Shown here: piece after piece, positions 1-8,929 of the stretch
Layout of the letters: each line of letters starts with the position of its first letter
Position numbering within the stretch: position 1 is the first letter of the stretch
Origin: Nitrospira sp.
GTDB lineage: Bacteria; Nitrospirota; Nitrospiria; Nitrospirales; Nitrospiraceae
Direction: 5' to 3'
Length of the DNA: 64,000 nucleotides
Assembly (NCBI GenBank): GCA_005116745.1
Contig: SWDS01000006.1
Span: 731,222-795,221 of the forward strand
Notes under the pieces: model-generated
Seen by the model: only the letters and a program-made list of their open reading frames with translations
Database searches by the model: none
Told to the model about the DNA's origin: nothing
Translations under genes and position numbers: made by a program

Positions 1-1463
1 TGGATGAAGGGTCGATCGTGGTGAATTTGGTGCGGCTGCCGAGCATCGGTCTCAGTGAATCACTCAAGATTTCTGGACAGGTCGAGCGGCTGTTATTGGA
101 ACTTCCGGATGTACGTTCGGTGGTGACCCGCACGGGCGCAAATGAGTTAGGGACGGATCCGATGGGAATGGAGCTCAGCGACATGTATGTCTTGCTCAAG
201 CCTGAATCAGATTGGAAGGCACGCAGCAAACATGAGATTGAAGACCTGGTTCGTCAGCGATTGGGGCAAGTGCCTGGCATTGCGTTCGGGTTGTCTCAGC
301 CGATCGCTATGCGTGTGGATGAGCTGGTGTCTGGTGTTCGCTCTCAAGTGGCGGTCAAGCTCTTCGGAGACGACCTCGATGTCTTACGGGTGAAGGCAGA
401 AGAGATCGCTCGTGTGCTGCGACAAGTGAAGGGCATCTCCGATCTCCGTGTCGAACAAGTCTCAGGACTGTATTACTTGAAGCTTGACGTCAATCGATCC
501 AAGGTGGCGCGGCATGGAATCAATGTGGCCAACATCACGGAAGTGATCGAAGCCGTCGGTGCCGGTATCCGTGCCGGAGACGTCTTTGAAGGGCAACGGC
601 GATTTCCGATCATCGTGCGGTTTCCGGATGACCGACGGGGCGATATTGAATCGATCAAGTCCCTCTGGGTGACGGCACAGGGTGGTGCTCGAATTCCCTT
701 GCGGGAGTTGGCCGACATCCAAGTAGTAGAAGGTCCGGCGCAGATCAGCCGTGAACAGGCCAGCCGACGAGTAGTCATCGAGGCGAACGTGGTTGGGAGA
801 GACCTGGTCGGGGCCGTGGAGGAGGCTCAGGGAGCCGTGGCCGGTCTCGTGCAATTCCCGACTGGCTACTATGTCACCTGGGGAGGACAATTCGAGAATC
901 AGCAACGGGCGATGGCTCGCCTGGCCATCGTGGTGCCCGTCGTCATCGCACTCATTTTTCTGCTCTTGTTTTTGACGTTCGGGAATCTTCGGCAGGCCGC
1001 GCTGATTGTTCTCGCCATTCCGTTTGCGATGGTCGGCGGCCTGGCGGCGCTGTTGATTGGTGGGCTCTATCTCTCGGTCCCGGCCTCCGTCGGCTTCATC
1101 GCTCTATTCGGAGTGGCCGTGCTAAACGGGGTTGTGAAGATCGCCTACATCAACCAGCTGCGCGAACAGGGGATGCCGCTTGATGAGGCGGTATTGACCG
1201 GCATGGTCATGCGACTCCGGCCCATATTGATGACGGCACTCGTGGCTGCGCTCGGCCTGACGCCGTTACTCCTCGCGACGGGACCAGGCTCTGAGATCCA
1301 AAGACCGCTGGCAACGGTGGTCATCGGCGGATTAATCTCATCAACGGTCTTGACGTTGATCGTCTTACCGGTCCTGTATCGGTGGATCGAACAGCGTGCT
1401 GCCAAACGAAACAGGAGCAAGCAGCAGGACATCTCGCTTGCCACAATTCGTAGTCTATCGTGA
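1..1463 (+). CDS. CusA/CzcA-family heavy-metal RND efflux pump, C-terminal part
   Basis: The reading frame is open from base 3 and continues off the left edge, so the true start lies upstream. The visible 487 residues match the second half of a CusA/CzcA inner-membrane pump: a periplasmic porter region, then five closely spaced membrane helices from about residue 305 to the end, corresponding to TM8-TM12 of an RND protein. Such pumps use the proton gradient to export metal ions through a periplasmic adaptor and an outer-membrane channel. The metal cannot be told from this part. The final helix is followed by a short basic tail. A YnfA gene follows 11 bases after the stop and is probably co-transcribed. 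Confidence 0.93.
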   Translation, partial: DEGSIVVNLVRLPSIGLSESLKISGQVERLLLELPDVRSVVTRTGANELGTDPMGMELSDMYVLLKPESDWKARSKHEIEDLVRQRLGQVPGIAFGLSQPIAMRVDELVSGVRSQVAVKLFGDDLDVLRVKAEEIARVLRQVKGISDLRVEQVSGLYYLKLDVNRSKVARHGINVANITEVIEAVGAGIRAGDVFEGQRRFPIIVRFPDDRRGDIESIKSLWVTAQGGARIPLRELADIQVVEGPAQISREQASRRVVIEANVVGRDLVGAVEEAQGAVAGLVQFPTGYYVTWGGQFENQQRAMARLAIVVPVVIALIFLLLFLTFGNLRQAALIVLAIPFAMVGGLAALLIGGLYLSVPASVGFIALFGVAVLNGVVKIAYINQLREQGMPLDEAVLTGMVMRLRPILMTALVAALGLTPLLLATGPGSEIQRPLATVVIGGLISSTVLTLIVLPVLYRWIEQRAAKRNRSKQQDISLATIRSLS

Positions 1464-1474
1464 AGGAGGAATCG

Positions 1475-1804
1475 ATGTCTTTGGCTGGTTCGCTCCCGCT
1501 TTATGTGCTTGCTGGATTGTGTGAAATCGGTGGCGGATACCTCATGTGGTTAACGCTCCGGGAAAGTCGGCATTGGGGTTATGCCGCAGCAGGCGCCGCC
1601 ATCCTGATTCTCTACGGCATTATTCCGACTCTACAGCCAGCGCACTTCGGGCGTGTCTATGCTGCGTACGGTGGAATGTTCATTGTGCTGTCCTTACTAT
1701 GGGGCTGGGGTATCGACGGAGTTCGGCCGGATCGCTATGACGCGATGGGTGCCATGCTCTGTTTGGCCGGCATGATTGTCATCATGTATGCGCCCAGGAC
1801 ATGA
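1475..1804 (+). CDS. YnfA/UPF0060 family small membrane protein
   Basis: The 109-residue product has the length and four-helix layout of the YnfA (UPF0060) family, small inner-membrane proteins of the drug/metabolite transporter fold. The family signature is visible near the N-terminus ([13 protein letters not shown]) and in the C-terminal helices (WGWGIDG, RPDRYD). The ATG at 1475 was chosen because AAGGAGGA lies four bases upstream; a GTG at 1460 would overlap the preceding stop. Its place right after a metal RND pump suggests a shared resistance operon, but the substrate of YnfA proteins is not firmly known. Confidence 0.9.
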   Translation: MSLAGSLPLYVLAGLCEIGGGYLMWLTLRESRHWGYAAAGAAILILYGIIPTLQPAHFGRVYAAYGGMFIVLSLLWGWGIDGVRPDRYDAMGAMLCLAGMIVIMYAPRT

Positions 1805-1899
1805 GGGGAAAGCCGTGGTTTGTCACAGCTGGGTGGGTCTGGGATCGGTGGTTGGACGTAGTCAGAGGTGTTATCAACGAGAACGTGTACGAACTCGCT

Positions 1900-2565
1900 T
1901 CAGCGAACAATCTGCAGTTTAAGGTCATCGAAATAGGTAACGGCATCAGATTTAGTCCAGAGTCCAACCTGGCCGGTTGAGAAGGTCTGATCACACAAGT
2001 CAAACACCTGCTTGTGGTCAAAGGAGACTTGGACCTGGCACCCTTTCGTGACGACGCGGAGGGTATGCCACTGCCGGACATCAATGATGTGGTCGAAGTT
2101 CTTGAGCATCTGCCGAACCCCATTCACGACCCGATAGATTCGAATATTCTGCTCCAGCGGATTGGCCCTTGTCAGGTAGTAGTTGCGGTCGTCTGTGGCC
2201 CGCCAGATCAGGCCGCCTCCCATATCGGCTTTGCCGTCGATCGGCAAGAATGAGACGTGGAGATCGAGGTCGGATGCCGTGATCCCGTTAATGAGCACCG
2301 TTTTATACGCGTGCTCCGCGCCCTTTCCCATGAGCTGCCCGAGCACGCGAGGTGAACTCTTGGCTCGATCGGTTTCAATCACTGTCCACTTCCCGGCGGG
2401 CCTCCCATCAAATAGGGTCCCTATCTGGAATTCAGGGGGAAGAGTCTCCGGTGGATCATTGTCAAAGGTCCACACGTGGGTCGTGCTCTCAAGTCCATAC
2501 CCAACTACCGGCGCAGCGAGCAACAGGATGGTAATCAGAAGAAGCTGTTGGAGAGAGGTGCTCAT
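1900..2565 (-). CDS. Secreted concanavalin-like (DUF1080/LamG-type) protein
   Basis: The 221-residue protein starts with a hydrophobic signal peptide (about residues 1-24). The rest resembles the jelly-roll fold of DUF1080/LamG-type proteins, with motifs such as GGGLIWRATDDRNYYLTR, WHTLRVV and GQVGLWTKSDA that recur in these beta-sandwich domains. No catalytic residues are obvious, so a sugar-binding or structural role in the periplasm is as likely as hydrolysis. The ATG at 2565 is only two bases after the stop of the upstream secreted-protein gene, so the two are translationally coupled and probably act together. Confidence 0.7.
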   Translation of the reverse strand: MSTSLQQLLLITILLLAAPVVGYGLESTTHVWTFDNDPPETLPPEFQIGTLFDGRPAGKWTVIETDRAKSSPRVLGQLMGKGAEHAYKTVLINGITASDLDLHVSFLPIDGKADMGGGLIWRATDDRNYYLTRANPLEQNIRIYRVVNGVRQMLKNFDHIIDVRQWHTLRVVTKGCQVQVSFDHKQVFDLCDQTFSTGQVGLWTKSDAVTYFDDLKLQIVR

Positions 2566-2567
2566 CC

Positions 2568-3305
2568 TTAGCGCCAGGTGACTTCTTCCCAACAGAGATG
2601 GACAAAGGTTTCAAACGGAGGAAAGTTGTTGGCGTTCTGTTCCTTCGAGCGCACCCAGAGATCGATTTCCATCCCTGCAGGATCGGTTTCGCCACCGGGC
2701 ATAGTGCGCTTGACCGGGTAGCGGATCTCATGCGTCTTCGGATCGCGCGAGCGCTCCATGACCATGAAGTGTGCGTCATAGTCTTTATAGAGCACCTGGT
2801 CATTCTTATACACCGTCGCCGTGCCCCAGCCACCCAGGTACAACCAGGTTTTCGGATAGAGCGGATCGCCGTTATTGGAATCTCCATGTTCATAGATTCT
2901 GGTGGCCACACCGCCGCTCTGAAGGGGAGTTTTTGCGGCAAATCGATCGAACATTACGCGATACTGGTCAGCTCCCTCGACGAATTCCGCGACCACTCGT
3001 CCCGTATTGGTGTGTTCGTTCACCTCGATCTCAATCGTTCCCTTCACCGCGTTCAGGTGTTTGCCCGCATAGTCGAGATGATCCCAGGGCGTTGTATCAC
3101 CCATGCTTCCAACGAGCGTTGCTCGATCACCCTTGAGGCGAAATTCAGCGCTATAAAATGGATGCTCAGTGGCTTTGAAAATCCTGGTGCCTTCATCCCC
3201 CTTGGGGGTTCCAAACTTGCTTTCCTCAGCATGCCCAGGGGAGACAAGCATCCCTGAAACGGTCCAGAGCATAATGAATGCAACGAAGCTCGCGCGGTGT
3301 GGCAT
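2568..3305 (-). CDS. Secreted protein of unknown function
   Basis: I do not recognise the family. The 245-residue product has a signal peptide ending near residue 26 (GHAEES) and a soluble remainder rich in beta-type alternation, with a GWGTATVYKNDQ segment and a conserved-looking C-terminal Trp/Cys tail (HLCWEEVTWR). It has no membrane helix after the signal. It forms a two-gene operon with the jelly-roll protein at 1900-2565 and lies divergent from the HtrA protease gene, so it is probably an envelope protein. A role with the neighbouring carbohydrate-type domain is only an inference. Confidence 0.6.
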   Translation of the reverse strand: MPHRASFVAFIMLWTVSGMLVSPGHAEESKFGTPKGDEGTRIFKATEHPFYSAEFRLKGDRATLVGSMGDTTPWDHLDYAGKHLNAVKGTIEIEVNEHTNTGRVVAEFVEGADQYRVMFDRFAAKTPLQSGGVATRIYEHGDSNNGDPLYPKTWLYLGGWGTATVYKNDQVLYKDYDAHFMVMERSRDPKTHEIRYPVKRTMPGGETDPAGMEIDLWVRSKEQNANNFPPFETFVHLCWEEVTWR

Positions 3306-3594
3306 GGTCTACCTCTTGGATAACAGCCAAATCGTACAGTGAAGATGAGTCGACGATGATCGTAACACACTGGTTCACTGGCCGACCAACTCACCATTGG
3401 CGGCTTCGAATCGGCTGGAGTTGGTGCGAAAGCCGGGTGAGTATTTACACCCTGCCTGATGGTGGGTACTATCGTGCCCGTACACTGTTGCCGATGTCAT
3501 ATTGAATTATGAATGCGTGTGCGAGTTGTGCATGATAGGCTGGCCACGGCAATTTGAAAGGTTGAGAACCCGCTCATGCACAAGAGGCGTATTT

Positions 3595-5004
3595 GTGAAC
3601 AGTAGCAGGCTCATGGTGCAGATGGTCGTGTGGGGAGTTCTGAGCAGCCTGTTAGTTCCCGGTTTGGGCTTGGCTGGCAGCCAACAGGTTCCTGCCACGA
3701 ACGGTCAGGATTTACAGAGCCAAGTTAAGGGGACGGCCACTAAAGTCATTCCGGCTGTGGTGAGCATCGCGTCAACCGTGATGGTGCGCGACCAGGCGTT
3801 CAGCGACGAAGCCTTGCCGTTCGGGCTGTTCAAAGAACCTCCGTCGCGTCGCCAATATGGGCAGGGGTCTGGGGTGATTGTCTCGCCGGACGGCTACATC
3901 ATCACGAATAACCACGTGGTCGCCGATGCCGTCGATGTGGAAGTGATCCTGGCGGATCGCCGCCAATACAAAGGCAAGGTCGTTGCCACTGATCCAAAGA
4001 CCGACGTGGCGGTGGTGAAGATCCAGGCATCGAATCTACCGATTGCTACCTGGGGAGATTCGAGCCATCTGGCCGTCGGCGACTTTGTGCTCGCCATTGG
4101 GAACCCGCTGGGCTTAAGCCGTACCGTCACGTTCGGCATCGTAAGCGCGGTCGGTCGCGCGGATGTCGGCGTGGCGGACTTCGAAGACTTCATCCAGACA
4201 GACGCGCCGATCAACCCTGGAAATTCAGGCGGAGCGCTCGTGAACATCCAGGGCGAGCTGATCGGGATCAACACAGCAATTGCGAGTCCCACCGGCGGAA
4301 GCGTGGGGGTCGGGTTTGCAATTCCCAGCAACATGGCTCGTGCGGCTATGCAGAGCCTCATTAAGACAGGTCGCGTGGTTCGAGGATTTCTGGGAGCTTC
4401 GACGCAAGATGTCAGCCCTCCGCTGGGGAAAATTTTGCGCCTACCGGATGTCAAAGGCGCGATCGTGACGGACGTGCAATCCAAGGGGTCGGCCGAACGA
4501 GCCGGCCTAAAGCGAGGCGACGTTGTGGTGCGCTTCGATGGGCGCGATGTTATGGACAGCGGCCAGCTGCGGAATTTAGTGGCGCAATCCTCGATCGGCA
4601 GCAAACATCGCCTGGACCTCATCCGGGAGGGGAAGCTGTATCAGGCCGATCTGGTCATTCAGGAAGCGCCGCGTGAGCGAACGAAGAAGACTCAGGCCGC
4701 CTCTACCGCGTCCACCGCCCATCCATTATCAGGCGTGGTCTTCGATGACGTGACAGCTCCCTTGGCCCGGCAGATGGATTTACCGGTGAATAATGGCGTC
4801 GTCGTGACGGATATTGAAGAAGGGAGCCTCGCTGAAGCCTCCGGCTTGCAACCAGGCGACGTCGTGCTGGAACTGAACCGACAACATGTGAACAGTTTTT
4901 CGATCCTGCAACGCCTCGCCGATCCGCTCAAACCCACCGACCTCGCCCTCTTGCTCGTGAACCGCCAGGGCAACATCATGTACATCCCTATTCAGGGGGA
5001 GTAG
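3595..5004 (+). CDS. HtrA/DegP-type periplasmic serine protease with two PDZ domains
   Basis: This 469-residue protein degrades or refolds damaged envelope proteins. After an N-terminal hydrophobic signal segment (about residues 5-30) comes a trypsin-like domain with a complete catalytic triad: His107 in TNNHVVADA, Asp137 in KTDVAVVK and Ser211 in GNSGGALV. Two PDZ domains follow (about residues 270-360 and 385-469), the Do/DegP layout. The GTG at 3595 is preferred because AAGAGG sits seven bases upstream and it puts the signal peptide at the N-terminus. An earlier in-frame ATG at 3502 would add a Cys-rich leader unlike the family. The gene is transcribed alone. Confidence 0.93.
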   Translation: MNSSRLMVQMVVWGVLSSLLVPGLGLAGSQQVPATNGQDLQSQVKGTATKVIPAVVSIASTVMVRDQAFSDEALPFGLFKEPPSRRQYGQGSGVIVSPDGYIITNNHVVADAVDVEVILADRRQYKGKVVATDPKTDVAVVKIQASNLPIATWGDSSHLAVGDFVLAIGNPLGLSRTVTFGIVSAVGRADVGVADFEDFIQTDAPINPGNSGGALVNIQGELIGINTAIASPTGGSVGVGFAIPSNMARAAMQSLIKTGRVVRGFLGASTQDVSPPLGKILRLPDVKGAIVTDVQSKGSAERAGLKRGDVVVRFDGRDVMDSGQLRNLVAQSSIGSKHRLDLIREGKLYQADLVIQEAPRERTKKTQAASTASTAHPLSGVVFDDVTAPLARQMDLPVNNGVVVTDIEEGSLAEASGLQPGDVVLELNRQHVNSFSILQRLADPLKPTDLALLLVNRQGNIMYIPIQGE

Positions 5005-5033
5005 AGAAAAGAGATGGCTGCGTGCCGGGGGGT

Positions 5034-5058
5034 AGAGGCTGCGAGATTTGAAGCCTCT
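5034..5058. terminator. Weak hairpin downstream of the htrA-type gene
   Basis: A seven-base inverted repeat (AGAGGCT at 5034-5040 and AGCCTCT at 5052-5058) with an 11-base loop lies 30 bases after the protease stop. It has no T-run, so it is at best a weak or Rho-assisted terminator. No gene is seen in the 200 bases between 5005 and 5204. Confidence 0.25.
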
Positions 5059-5204
5059 GCAGGGTCAGAGACTATAGATCCTGAAAGTACCTCATCGTTT
5101 CGTTCTCAATCACTTACAGAGGAGTTGGAGATAGACGAAGATTCGATGAAGCCAGATCGGACAAGATAGTTCTGACACAATTCAGCCACAGCATGGAGAC
5201 TAAG

Positions 5205-5849
5205 TTAGGTCCATACGTAAGACCTTAATTTGGTGAAGAGTTCTTTGGCGGAGCTGTGAAGCATATCACTAATTTTCGGATTGAACTCTCTAGAGAGGGT
5301 TATTCTCGAATCTTCAGTACTCAGTGGTGCCCAAGTGTTGATTCGTTCAACAACGTCCTTGATCTTATTTGTGCTGTCAATTCTTCCGTTAGCATGCACA
5401 ATCTGATTTCTCAGTTTATTGAGGTCATTTAGTTTCTGCCAAGAATTGTCGGAGAAGGGCGACTCAATTCCTGCAACCTTTGTAAGGTATACAGAGACTT
5501 TTTGGATACCTCGATGATCTAAGTCGGAGAGTTTTATCTTGTGCATGGGTTCAAGCTCTTTGCACGTTTCGTTGAGGTAGTATTCAAATTGGGAGTACAT
5601 GGCGATGAATATTCCGTATCTCGCAGCGTCGGGATATAGATCTTTTAGCGCCCAAGACTTCAGACTTTCTCTGGCGGTACTGACTCTTAATTTTGTCACC
5701 TTGCGATCAAAAGCTTGGCTCTCGTTTTTTAAGTGCCGATCAAGTGTCCTAGCAAGCTTCTTGTAGTGACGGGCTAGAAACCCAAATATCTCAAGATGCC
5801 GCATAGGGTCAGGAGTACTTGAATACGAAGTTCTCATGATTGATCTCAT
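5205..5849 (-). CDS. HEPN-like protein with Rx4H motif, possible RNase toxin
   Basis: The 214-residue, mostly helical protein has a basic N-terminal half and a C-terminal core around residues 80-200. It carries an R-x4-H motif (Arg147 to His152 in KLRNQIVHANG), the signature of HEPN-fold ribonucleases of defence and toxin systems. The match to HEPN rests on this motif and the helical pattern, not on a close family hit. The gene is visibly richer in A+T than the flanking genes and sits beside a RelE/RelB-type pair, which suggests a small acquired patch. No nucleotidyltransferase (MNT) partner is adjacent. The start could also be the ATG at 5837; neither has a strong ribosome-binding site. Confidence 0.5.
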   Translation of the reverse strand: MRSIMRTSYSSTPDPMRHLEIFGFLARHYKKLARTLDRHLKNESQAFDRKVTKLRVSTARESLKSWALKDLYPDAARYGIFIAMYSQFEYYLNETCKELEPMHKIKLSDLDHRGIQKVSVYLTKVAGIESPFSDNSWQKLNDLNKLRNQIVHANGRIDSTNKIKDVVERINTWAPLSTEDSRITLSREFNPKISDMLHSSAKELFTKLRSYVWT

Positions 5850-5962
5850 GTTATTTGGTTTTAGAACGGGAAGAATCCTATCAACCTTGATTCCACAGAG
5901 CGAGAGGTATGTCTGCGATGGCGAGAAGGGCGAATTGCATATTCGCAGACTTGCACTGCTCC

Positions 5963-6223
5963 TTAGTCGTAGGCTTCCCGTCTGTGGCGCACGGCGGTAA
6001 TGTCAATGCGTCGTTCTTTGTCGAGTATGGAGTAAATGACTCGATAATCGCCGATACGAATGCGCCATAGATATTTCTCACCGGTCAATTTCCGAGAACC
6101 GTGTGGCCGGGGGTGGAGTGAAAGAGATTCGATCTTGGAGAGGATGCGGGGGATGACAGATGAGTCGAGAACTTCCAATTCGCGGCGTGCCGAACGGGCA
6201 AAAGTAATGGAATACTCAGCCAC
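5963..6223 (-). CDS. RelE/ParE-family toxin
   Basis: The 86-residue product matches RelE/ParE toxins in length and in core motifs: an N-terminal strand and basic helix (ITFARSARRELEVLD), the RKLTGEKYLWRIRIGDYRVIY core and the C-terminal RHRREAYD, which carries the basic and aromatic residues of RelE-type ribosome-dependent mRNA interferases. Toxicity comes from cleaving mRNA in the ribosomal A site or, in ParE, poisoning gyrase; the RxGDYRVIY form favours RelE. The start overlaps the last eight bases of the antitoxin gene, so the pair is translationally coupled. Confidence 0.88.
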   Translation of the reverse strand: MAEYSITFARSARRELEVLDSSVIPRILSKIESLSLHPRPHGSRKLTGEKYLWRIRIGDYRVIYSILDKERRIDITAVRHRREAYD

Positions 6224-6407
6224 GGAGCTTGCCTAGGCGGCGAAGACGATCTTTCACGGCATCCAGAGATTCTCGTGGTTCACGGACTCGATTCCGGGCG
6301 ACGACACTATCGTAAAAGTCTTCCCAAAGTTGACCATGGCGCTTCAGATCAATGAGCACTGCAGTCTTCTGGCCTCGTTTATTTGTGACGAAATCGATTC
6401 CTCTCAT
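6216..6407 (-). CDS. RelB/Phd-type antitoxin
   Basis: This 63-residue protein precedes and overlaps the RelE-like toxin, the usual order for a type II pair. Its N-terminal part (FVTNKRGQKTAVLIDLKRHGQL) resembles the DNA-binding strand-helix of Phd/YefM-like antitoxins. The charged C-terminal helix (SLDAVKDRLRRLGKL) would wrap the toxin. By family habit it should neutralise the toxin and repress the operon, with the operator expected just upstream of 6407. Confidence 0.8.
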   Translation of the reverse strand: MRGIDFVTNKRGQKTAVLIDLKRHGQLWEDFYDSVVARNRVREPRESLDAVKDRLRRLGKLRG

Positions 6408-6547
6408 GTTTCCTCCAGATGGCGTCCTGCCTGTGGCTAAAAAGTAACCTCAATTTCAGGAAAACACAAGATAGTACAGTGGATAGAACCTGATGTAGCC
6501 ACGAGATGCATAGGTGTGACTGCCGCTGACGAGATTCCAAGGGTTCT

Positions 6548-6640
6548 GCTGTAGGGGAAAGAGTGGAAGATCGAAGGCTTGTTCCGTGAACCAGATGAGC
6601 GCGATGACAGTCACCTCCAGTGATCTGCCGGTGAGCATGA
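6548..6640 (-). pseudogene. Decayed 3' tail of a hupE/ureJ-2-like gene
   Basis: Translated on the minus strand, this stretch gives LTGRSLEVTVIALIWFTEQ followed by AFDLPLFPL, closely matching the last residues of the intact HupE/UreJ-2 protein at 7799-8929. The DNA similarity (roughly 70-75% by eye) covers about 6547-6660 against 7797-7910. The stop codon of the intact gene is CAG here, and nothing upstream encodes the rest of the protein. It is an old partial duplication. The remaining 6408-6794 interval holds no other gene that I can support. Confidence 0.7.
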
Positions 6641-6794
6641 ACTTTGACTATGACCTGGACTGAGGTCAGACCGGCTATGCGCTTAGTCCCGACCTGTTCG
6701 ATTCTCCATTGTTCCAGTGAATGAATAGTGTCGAATGTGCGGACATGTCTTTTATAGTAAGCCCTATTTCTAGATAATAAACATGGAGGTGGTG

Positions 6795-7787
6795 ATGAAA
6801 GTCATTGGTTATACGCATGCTCATTCGCTCGATCAATTCAATCTGCAACCGATGGAGTTGCCTGATCCAACGCCCAGCGGTCGGGATTTATTAGTTGAGG
6901 TGAAGGCTGTTGGGTTGAATCCTATAGACTACAAGATTCGAAGCCGGCGATCCGGTGCCATTGGTCAGCCGGTCATCCTGGGTTGGGATGCCGCAGGTAT
7001 TGTGCGGGCTCGTGGTTCGGAGGCGACACGGTTCAATGTCGGCGATGAAGTCTTCTACAGCGGAGATCTCAACCGGGCAGGGTCTTATGCCACGCGGCAA
7101 CTGGTGGATGAACGGCTGGTGGCCTTGAAACCGAACACCCTCTCCTTTACGGAAGCGGCCGCGCTTCCGCTGACCAGCTTGACGGCCTATGAGATGCTCT
7201 TTGAAAAAATGCGCCTCACCGGGTCGGAGCAGCGGACAATCCTGATTATCGGTGGCGCCGGCGGCGTTGGGTCGCAAGCGATCCAGTTGCTCAAGTTGAA
7301 AACCTCCATGACGGTGATTGCCACGGCTTCACGACCGGAGAGTCAGCAGTGGGTCAAAAGTCTTGGCGCTGATCACGTGGTCTCTCATCAGACGTTTGTG
7401 GCTGATATAAGGGCACTGGGGATAAAATTTGTGGACTTCATCTTTAGCACGACCCATTCAGGTGAGCATTGGTCGAAGATGGCCGACATCATCGCCCCAT
7501 TTGGCGAAGTGGGGATCATCGATGATGGAGATGGACTGGACCTCTCAGTGTTCAAGTCGAAATCGGTGAGCCTGCATTGGGAACTCATGTTCACGAAGTC
7601 GAGTTTCGACTATCGTGCGGCCTCTCAGGGGGAAATCCTCGAGGAGGTGAGGAGCTTGATTGAATCCGGCAAGATGCGCACGACCGTCAACCGCGTGTTG
7701 AACGGACTGACGGTCGAGAATCTCCGCGCCGGCCATACGATGCTGGAACAACATACCAACATAGGGAAAGTCGTCGTGCAGCTGTGA
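6795..7787 (+). CDS. Zinc-type alcohol dehydrogenase-like / NADPH:quinone reductase-like protein
   Basis: The 330-residue protein is a medium-chain dehydrogenase/reductase. It has a GroES-like N-terminal half (residues 1-120, with VGLNPIDYKIR) and a Rossmann half whose nucleotide motif is GGAGGVGSQAIQLLK. The zinc-binding cysteines of true alcohol dehydrogenases are absent, which places it with quinone reductase-like members of the zinc-type annotated subfamily. It probably reduces quinones or enals with NADPH in the cytoplasm. The ATG at 6795 was chosen because GGAGG lies five bases upstream; the ATG at 6783 would place that site inside the gene. It lies between two copies of hupE tail sequence. 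Confidence 0.88.
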   Translation: MKVIGYTHAHSLDQFNLQPMELPDPTPSGRDLLVEVKAVGLNPIDYKIRSRRSGAIGQPVILGWDAAGIVRARGSEATRFNVGDEVFYSGDLNRAGSYATRQLVDERLVALKPNTLSFTEAAALPLTSLTAYEMLFEKMRLTGSEQRTILIIGGAGGVGSQAIQLLKLKTSMTVIATASRPESQQWVKSLGADHVVSHQTFVADIRALGIKFVDFIFSTTHSGEHWSKMADIIAPFGEVGIIDDGDGLDLSVFKSKSVSLHWELMFTKSSFDYRAASQGEILEEVRSLIESGKMRTTVNRVLNGLTVENLRAGHTMLEQHTNIGKVVVQL

Positions 7788-7798
7788 GTGCCATTTTG

Positions 7799-8929
7799 CT
7801 ACAGCGGAAACAACTGAAGATCAAAGGCCCGTTCGGTGAACCAGACGAGCGCAATGACAATCACCGCCAGTGAGCCGCCAGTAAGGACCAACCTTGGGTA
7901 GGACCAGGAACGACGGATCAGGTAGGCCAATGGTAAGAACGCGGCAACGATGGCGAGTTGGCCGATTTCCACCCCGATGTTGAAGCTGACGAGACTCAGC
8001 AATAATGAGTCGTGAGGCAACCCAAGATCCGTCAGTACTGCGGCAAATCCGAACCCATGGATGAGGCCAAACCCAAAGGCAATCATCCAACGATGACTCA
8101 TCATTGTGGGATATAAATTGCCAAGCCCCGCGAGTACGACTGACGCAGCAATGGTCGATTCCACTAATCGAGATGGGAGCTGGATGATATCCAGGGTGGC
8201 CAGGCTCAATGTCAAAGAATGGGCCATGGTAAAAGCCGTGACGATGCTGACGACGTTCCAGCAGACCGATGCAAAATCACCCGCCGCCTGCCAGCGACCT
8301 TCCACTCGAATCAAGACTGAGGGAAGCAAGAGGGCAAGTAAGAACAGGACATGGTCGAACCCCATCCAGATGTGCCAAGTCCCCTCGTGAATAAATTGTA
8401 GGCTCTCGGTCCAGCGTGACCGCTCGGTGATCGAGAATTCCTGAGTCGGCAGTTCGCGACTGAAAATGGCGGTGCTGGTCTGCCCGCTTTGGGTCAGACG
8501 CAAGAGCCCCTTATGTTGTGCATCGATATCGAATAGAAGACGGTAGCCCACTGCGAGCCGTTCAATCGGTCCACCACAATCTGAACGGAAACGCAGGACT
8601 GAGTACGCCCCATCTGTGTGATGATCGACGAGTTGCTCCAGTACCTGAGTCGTACAGGCCTGCTGATCAGCCGATAAGGCAAGATGTGACAGTGCATAGA
8701 CCCTGATCTCGTCATGCTTGCTGCGAACCTCTCCCCAGGTGAGTTGACCGTTTCCATCACTGTCCAATCCGATTGCATCGGCAAGATCGCGTAAGGCGAT
8801 GTCCCATTGCCCTTCAATGTGATTGTTCTGAACAGACAGTGAGAGGTAGCTGTCGCTGGGTTTATGGGCCCAAGCAGGATAAGCTGGAAGACTCAGAAGC
8901 AGCCACGCTATGACAATAATGACGCGCAT
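7799..8929 (-). CDS. HupE/UreJ-2 family membrane protein, putative Ni/Co permease
   Basis: The 376-residue protein has a signal peptide, a soluble N-terminal domain (about 20-180) containing an EF-hand-like acidic loop (DSDGNGQLTWGEV), and a C-terminal block of six or seven helices from about residue 195. The helices carry His-bearing motifs (FDHVLFLLALL, MAHSLTL, LIHGFGFA) typical of HupE/UreJ-2. Relatives are linked to nickel or cobalt movement, mostly by context with urease or hydrogenase genes. Here NikR and a TonB-dependent receptor lie nearby, which supports a metal role. Its ATG overlaps the stop of the upstream TPR gene (ATGA), so translation is coupled. Confidence 0.85.
   Translation of the reverse strand: MRVIIVIAWLLLSLPAYPAWAHKPSDSYLSLSVQNNHIEGQWDIALRDLADAIGLDSDGNGQLTWGEVRSKHDEIRVYALSHLALSADQQACTTQVLEQLVDHHTDGAYSVLRFRSDCGGPIERLAVGYRLLFDIDAQHKGLLRLTQSGQTSTAIFSRELPTQEFSITERSRWTESLQFIHEGTWHIWMGFDHVLFLLALLLPSVLIRVEGRWQAAGDFASVCWNVVSIVTAFTMAHSLTLSLATLDIIQLPSRLVESTIAASVVLAGLGNLYPTMMSHRWMIAFGFGLIHGFGFAAVLTDLGLPHDSLLLSLVSFNIGVEIGQLAIVAAFLPLAYLIRRSWSYPRLVLTGGSLAVIVIALVWFTERAFDLQLFPL

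Noticed and set aside
5881-6081. A 66-residue minus-strand frame downstream of the RelE-like toxin
   Set aside because: It overlaps the toxin in a different frame, with no recognisable motif or ribosome site.
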